A stretch of DNA of 64,000 bases from Rikenellaceae bacterium (lineage in GTDB: Bacteria; Bacteroidota; Bacteroidia; Bacteroidales; Rikenellaceae): positions 1-64,000 of the forward strand of contig JAGBFQ010000018.1 of assembly GCA_017936385.1 (NCBI GenBank), read 5' to 3'. The notes beneath the pieces are model-generated. The model had not been told where the DNA came from. It saw only the letters and a program-made list of their open reading frames with translations, and did no database searches. The position numbers and the translations under genes are program-made. Of this stretch, positions 61,652 to 64,000 are shown piece after piece; position 1 is the first letter of the stretch, and each line of letters opens with the position of its first letter.

Positions 61652-62542
61652 ATGAAACGAATATTCCGAATGATACTTTGCGCGGTGGCTGTATTGAGCC
61701 TTTCGAGCGCAACGGCACAAGATGTGCAAGTGGGCCTGCTGGGTGGAGTGGGCAAGGACCCCGAGGCCACTTTCAAGAAACTGCACGACGCAGGTTTTAA
61801 GTATTGCCAAATCGGTTTCGGCCTTGATTGGGGCGAGGATATGGCAAAGACGCTCAAGAAGTTGTCGAAACAGTATGATGTTAAAATCAGCACCATGATG
61901 TATTGCACGCCCGGCGGACGTTGGAACTTCTTGGAAGGCCCCACAACCATCGGACTCGTGCCGCCCGTCAATCGTATCAAGTATATGGATACCTATAAAA
62001 AAGCTATCGACTTCTGTGCCATGGCCGACATTCCGGCTATGCACTCGCACTTCGGTTTTATCCCCGAGGAGCCTAATTGTGAGCTGTATGCGAGTTTTAT
62101 CGAGTGTATGAGGGAGTTGTGCCAATATGCCAAAGATAGGGGAGTGATGGTGTTCTGCGAAACGGGACAGGAAACCGCAACTACGCTGATTCGCGCCATT
62201 CATGACATCGGTACGGGCAATATTTTCGTCAACTGCGACGTTGCAAATATGGTTCTTTATGGTAAGGGTAACCCCGTGGATGCGGTTCGTCAGTTTGGCC
62301 CGCTGCTCAAGGAGTTGCACGCCAAGGATGGCAAATATCCCACCAATCCCTACTATCTGGGACGCGAAACCAAAATTCCTGAGGGTGATGTGAATTTTCC
62401 GGAGTTGGTTAAGGCGCTCAAAGAGATTGGTTTCAAGGGTGTGATGACCATCGAGTGCGAACTTCGTGGTGATAACTCGGCATACGTGCTGGAGACCAAA
62501 AAGTACCTCGAGGAGTTGGTTCGCCAAACTTACGGCCAATAG
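61652..62542 (+). CDS. Secreted sugar phosphate isomerase/epimerase (TIM barrel)
   Basis: A 296-aa xylose-isomerase-like TIM-barrel protein with a Sec signal (ending SSATAQ). Barrel segments are visible: CQIGFGLDWG, SAMM-like VKISTMMYCTPGG, HSHFGFIP, VNCDVANM, KELHAKDGKYP and MTIECELRGDN, which place the usual metal-binding Glu, Asp, His and Glu at strand ends. Export and pairing with the Gfo/Idh/MocA protein suggest joint processing of a modified sugar. A strong terminator follows. Confidence 0.85.
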   Translation: MKRIFRMILCAVAVLSLSSATAQDVQVGLLGGVGKDPEATFKKLHDAGFKYCQIGFGLDWGEDMAKTLKKLSKQYDVKISTMMYCTPGGRWNFLEGPTTIGLVPPVNRIKYMDTYKKAIDFCAMADIPAMHSHFGFIPEEPNCELYASFIECMRELCQYAKDRGVMVFCETGQETATTLIRAIHDIGTGNIFVNCDVANMVLYGKGNPVDAVRQFGPLLKELHAKDGKYPTNPYYLGRETKIPEGDVNFPELVKALKEIGFKGVMTIECELRGDNSAYVLETKKYLEELVRQTYGQ

Positions 62543-62562
62543 TCCGCAGGAGTGCTGACGTG

Positions 62563-62606
62563 GAGTCTGTCTGACGAAAACTTGTCGGACAGACTCTTTT
62601 TTTTTG
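62563..62606 (+). terminator. Terminator after the sugar isomerase gene
   Basis: GAGTCTGTC pairs with GACAGACTC, followed by a run of nine T. Confidence 0.85.
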
Positions 62607-62637
62607 AGCCTATGTGTGAAAATATCGAAAAAAGTTG

Positions 62638-62645
62638 TATTTTTG
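62638..62645 (+). promoter_or_regulatory. Promoter -7 element of pdxA
   Basis: TATTTTTG, 28 bases before the pdxA start; no good -33 element is visible. Confidence 0.5.
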
Positions 62646-62673
62646 GGGTTTGATACCCTTTTAGAAGAATACT

Positions 62674-63765
62674 ATGTGTAGCAAAATAAGAATCGGCATA
62701 ACTCAGGGTGACACCGCAGGCATTGGTCTCGAATGTGCCCTCAAAGCACTTGCCGACCCACGTATACTCGAAATATTTACCCCCGTACTCTACGCTTCGG
62801 AGAGCGCTGTCGAACTGTATCGCAAGCTCGCCGAGGGTGAGGACGAAAGGCTTGAACTACGCAAAGTGGCGTCTGCCCAGCGAGCCGAGGATGGACAAAT
62901 AAACCTCGTAGTGGTGGAAGATGGCTCGAAAATCACTCCCGGACAAGGCTCTGCCGAATCGGGTAAGGCTGCCATCAAAGCACTTCGAATGGCTGTCGAA
63001 GATGCCAAAAATGGTTTGGTGGATGGCCTTGTGACCATGCCCATCTGCAAGGAGAACACCCTTAGCGACGAGTTTCCCTATGCCGGACACACCGGTTATC
63101 TGGGCGATGAGTTCGAGGGTGTACCCACGATGATGATGATTAGCGACACGATGAGAGTGGCTCTGCAAACCACACACATTCCGCTCGACCAAGTTAGGCA
63201 AAGCCTCTCGATTGAGGGCATTTCGACCAAACTTGTCGAATTGAGAGAGTCGCTTATTCGTGATTTCGGAATCGTCGAGCCGCGTATCGCTGTGTTGTCG
63301 CTTAATCCCCATGCGGGCGAGGGTGGTGTGCTTGGTAGCCAGGAGATTCAGATTATCACTCCCGCAATCCAGGCGGCTGCCGAACAGAAGGTTTATGCCT
63401 TCGGACCTTTTGCCGCCGACGGTCTGTTCCTTTCGGGCGGCTTTGCCAAGTATGACGCACTGCTGGCGATGTATCACGACCAGGGATTGGCTCCGTTCAA
63501 GGCTTTGACACCCGACGGTGTTAACTATACCGCAGGCTTGGACATCGTACGCACAAGCCCCGACCACGGAACGGCCTACGACATTGCAGGCAAAGGCGTG
63601 GCTGACCCTCAAGCCACACGCAATGCGATGTACGCCGCGGTGGACATCATCCGTTGCCGAGCACGACACGACCGAATGACCGCCAACCCGCTGCCGCACT
63701 ACGAACGCGAGAAGGGACGCGATGTATCAATCAGCGAGTTGAAGTTGCCCGAGCAACACGACTAA
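62674..63765 (+). CDS. pdxA: 4-hydroxythreonine-4-phosphate dehydrogenase
   Basis: NAD-dependent step of pyridoxal phosphate synthesis by the DXP-dependent route. The 363-aa protein starts RIGITQGDTAGIGLE and has the metal-binding and substrate segments FPYAGHTGYLGDEF, LNPHAGEGGVLGSQE and AMYHDQGLAPFK, with SPDHGTAYDIAGKG near the C terminus. pdxJ is not in the window. It is followed by a folded leader and thrS. Confidence 0.95.
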   Translation: MCSKIRIGITQGDTAGIGLECALKALADPRILEIFTPVLYASESAVELYRKLAEGEDERLELRKVASAQRAEDGQINLVVVEDGSKITPGQGSAESGKAAIKALRMAVEDAKNGLVDGLVTMPICKENTLSDEFPYAGHTGYLGDEFEGVPTMMMISDTMRVALQTTHIPLDQVRQSLSIEGISTKLVELRESLIRDFGIVEPRIAVLSLNPHAGEGGVLGSQEIQIITPAIQAAAEQKVYAFGPFAADGLFLSGGFAKYDALLAMYHDQGLAPFKALTPDGVNYTAGLDIVRTSPDHGTAYDIAGKGVADPQATRNAMYAAVDIIRCRARHDRMTANPLPHYEREKGRDVSISELKLPEQHD

Positions 63766-63781
63766 AAACAAACCAAAAAAC

Positions 63782-63821
63782 GTCCGAGGAGGTTCCTCGT
63801 TGTAGCAAGGGACGCCCGGAC
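63782..63821 (+). promoter_or_regulatory. Structured leader before thrS
   Basis: GTCC (63782-63785) pairs with GGAC (63818-63821), enclosing hairpin GAGGA-ggt-TCCTC (63786-63798) and a possible small CGT/ACG arm. No T run follows, so it is unlikely to be a terminator for pdxA. It may be a thrS control element. Confidence 0.4.
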
Positions 63822-63853
63822 ACAACCCAAATATTAACTAACAAAACACACAA

Positions 63854-64000
63854 ATGATTAACGTAACATTTCCTGACGGCAGCGCTCGTAAGTTTGCAAA
63901 AGGAACCACCGCGATGCAGATTGCGGAGAGTATCAGTCCACGCCTGGCAGCCGAAGTGCTGACTGCAACCGTCAATGGTAAGGTAACCGACCTGATTACC
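63854..64000 (+). CDS. thrS: Threonyl-tRNA synthetase (5' end only)
   Basis: The first 49 codons read MINVTFPDGSARKFAKGTTA and on into AMQIAESISPRLAAE, the N-terminal TGS domain of ThrRS, which charges tRNA-Thr. The frame runs off the end of the window. The start at 63854 fits the family N terminus. Confidence 0.92.
   Translation, partial: MINVTFPDGSARKFAKGTTAMQIAESISPRLAAEVLTATVNGKVTDLIT

Overview
This 64 kb window is a chromosomal segment of a Bacteroidales bacterium, probably Rikenellaceae or Alistipes-like (the genus is a guess). The basis is recurrent Bacteroidetes promoters (TAnnTTTG at -7, TTG/TTTG about 19-20 bases upstream), a SusC/SusD pair, DUF3467 and DUF4254 proteins, a TonB-ExbB-ExbD-ExbD operon, BspA-type leucine-rich repeats and almost no Shine-Dalgarno sequences outside one phage-derived block. 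No rRNA, CRISPR array, transposase or integrase is visible.

Layout. 1-3266: candidate small RNA and a 14-bp repeat array, then a minus-strand run of rsmA, ispH, cmk and a LysE-like exporter. 3355-7802: lnt, folC, a DUF3467 gene, three tandem copies of a ~130-bp hairpin repeat and an unknown gene. 7833-10214: a secreted GH3 glycosidase. 10787-19914: a compact phage-derived cluster (tail-like proteins, ClpP-type protease, capsid, portal, connector, holin, lysin) with no terminase, integrase or tape measure. 19890-29441: an S4-domain protein, pth, rplY, tRNA-Leu(CAG), greA, obgE, asparaginase, an LTA-synthase-like enzyme, tRNA-Ser(GGA) and the ExbB/ExbD operon. 29578-32662: DUF4254 plus a family 9 glycosyltransferase, gcvH, mdh. 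32904-42310: branched-chain amino acid genes, ilvD-ilvB-ilvN-ilvC on the minus strand diverging from leuC-leuD-leuA-like on the plus strand. 42316-52101: a five-gene lipoprotein/SusC/SusD locus bracketed by two near-identical 120-bp hairpin repeats. 52155-57500: PAP2 phosphatase, zinc peptidase, SDR, ABC permease, menaquinone methyltransferase, two envelope proteins, tRNA-Leu(GAG). 57947-64000: a surface LRR lipoprotein behind a large folded leader, tRNA-Leu(CAA), a Gfo/Idh/MocA oxidoreductase and sugar isomerase pair, pdxA, and the 5' end of thrS.

Most notable: (1) a complete leader-peptide attenuator before ilvD, with a 19-codon peptide holding ten Val/Ile/Leu codons and mutually exclusive antiterminator and terminator hairpins; (2) the terminase-less phage-derived cluster preceded by a strong promoter and a folded leader; (3) a family of hairpin repeats sharing a CATAC-N5-GTATG core, two copies of which flank the SusCD locus; (4) long structured 5' leaders before two surface-lipoprotein transcripts.
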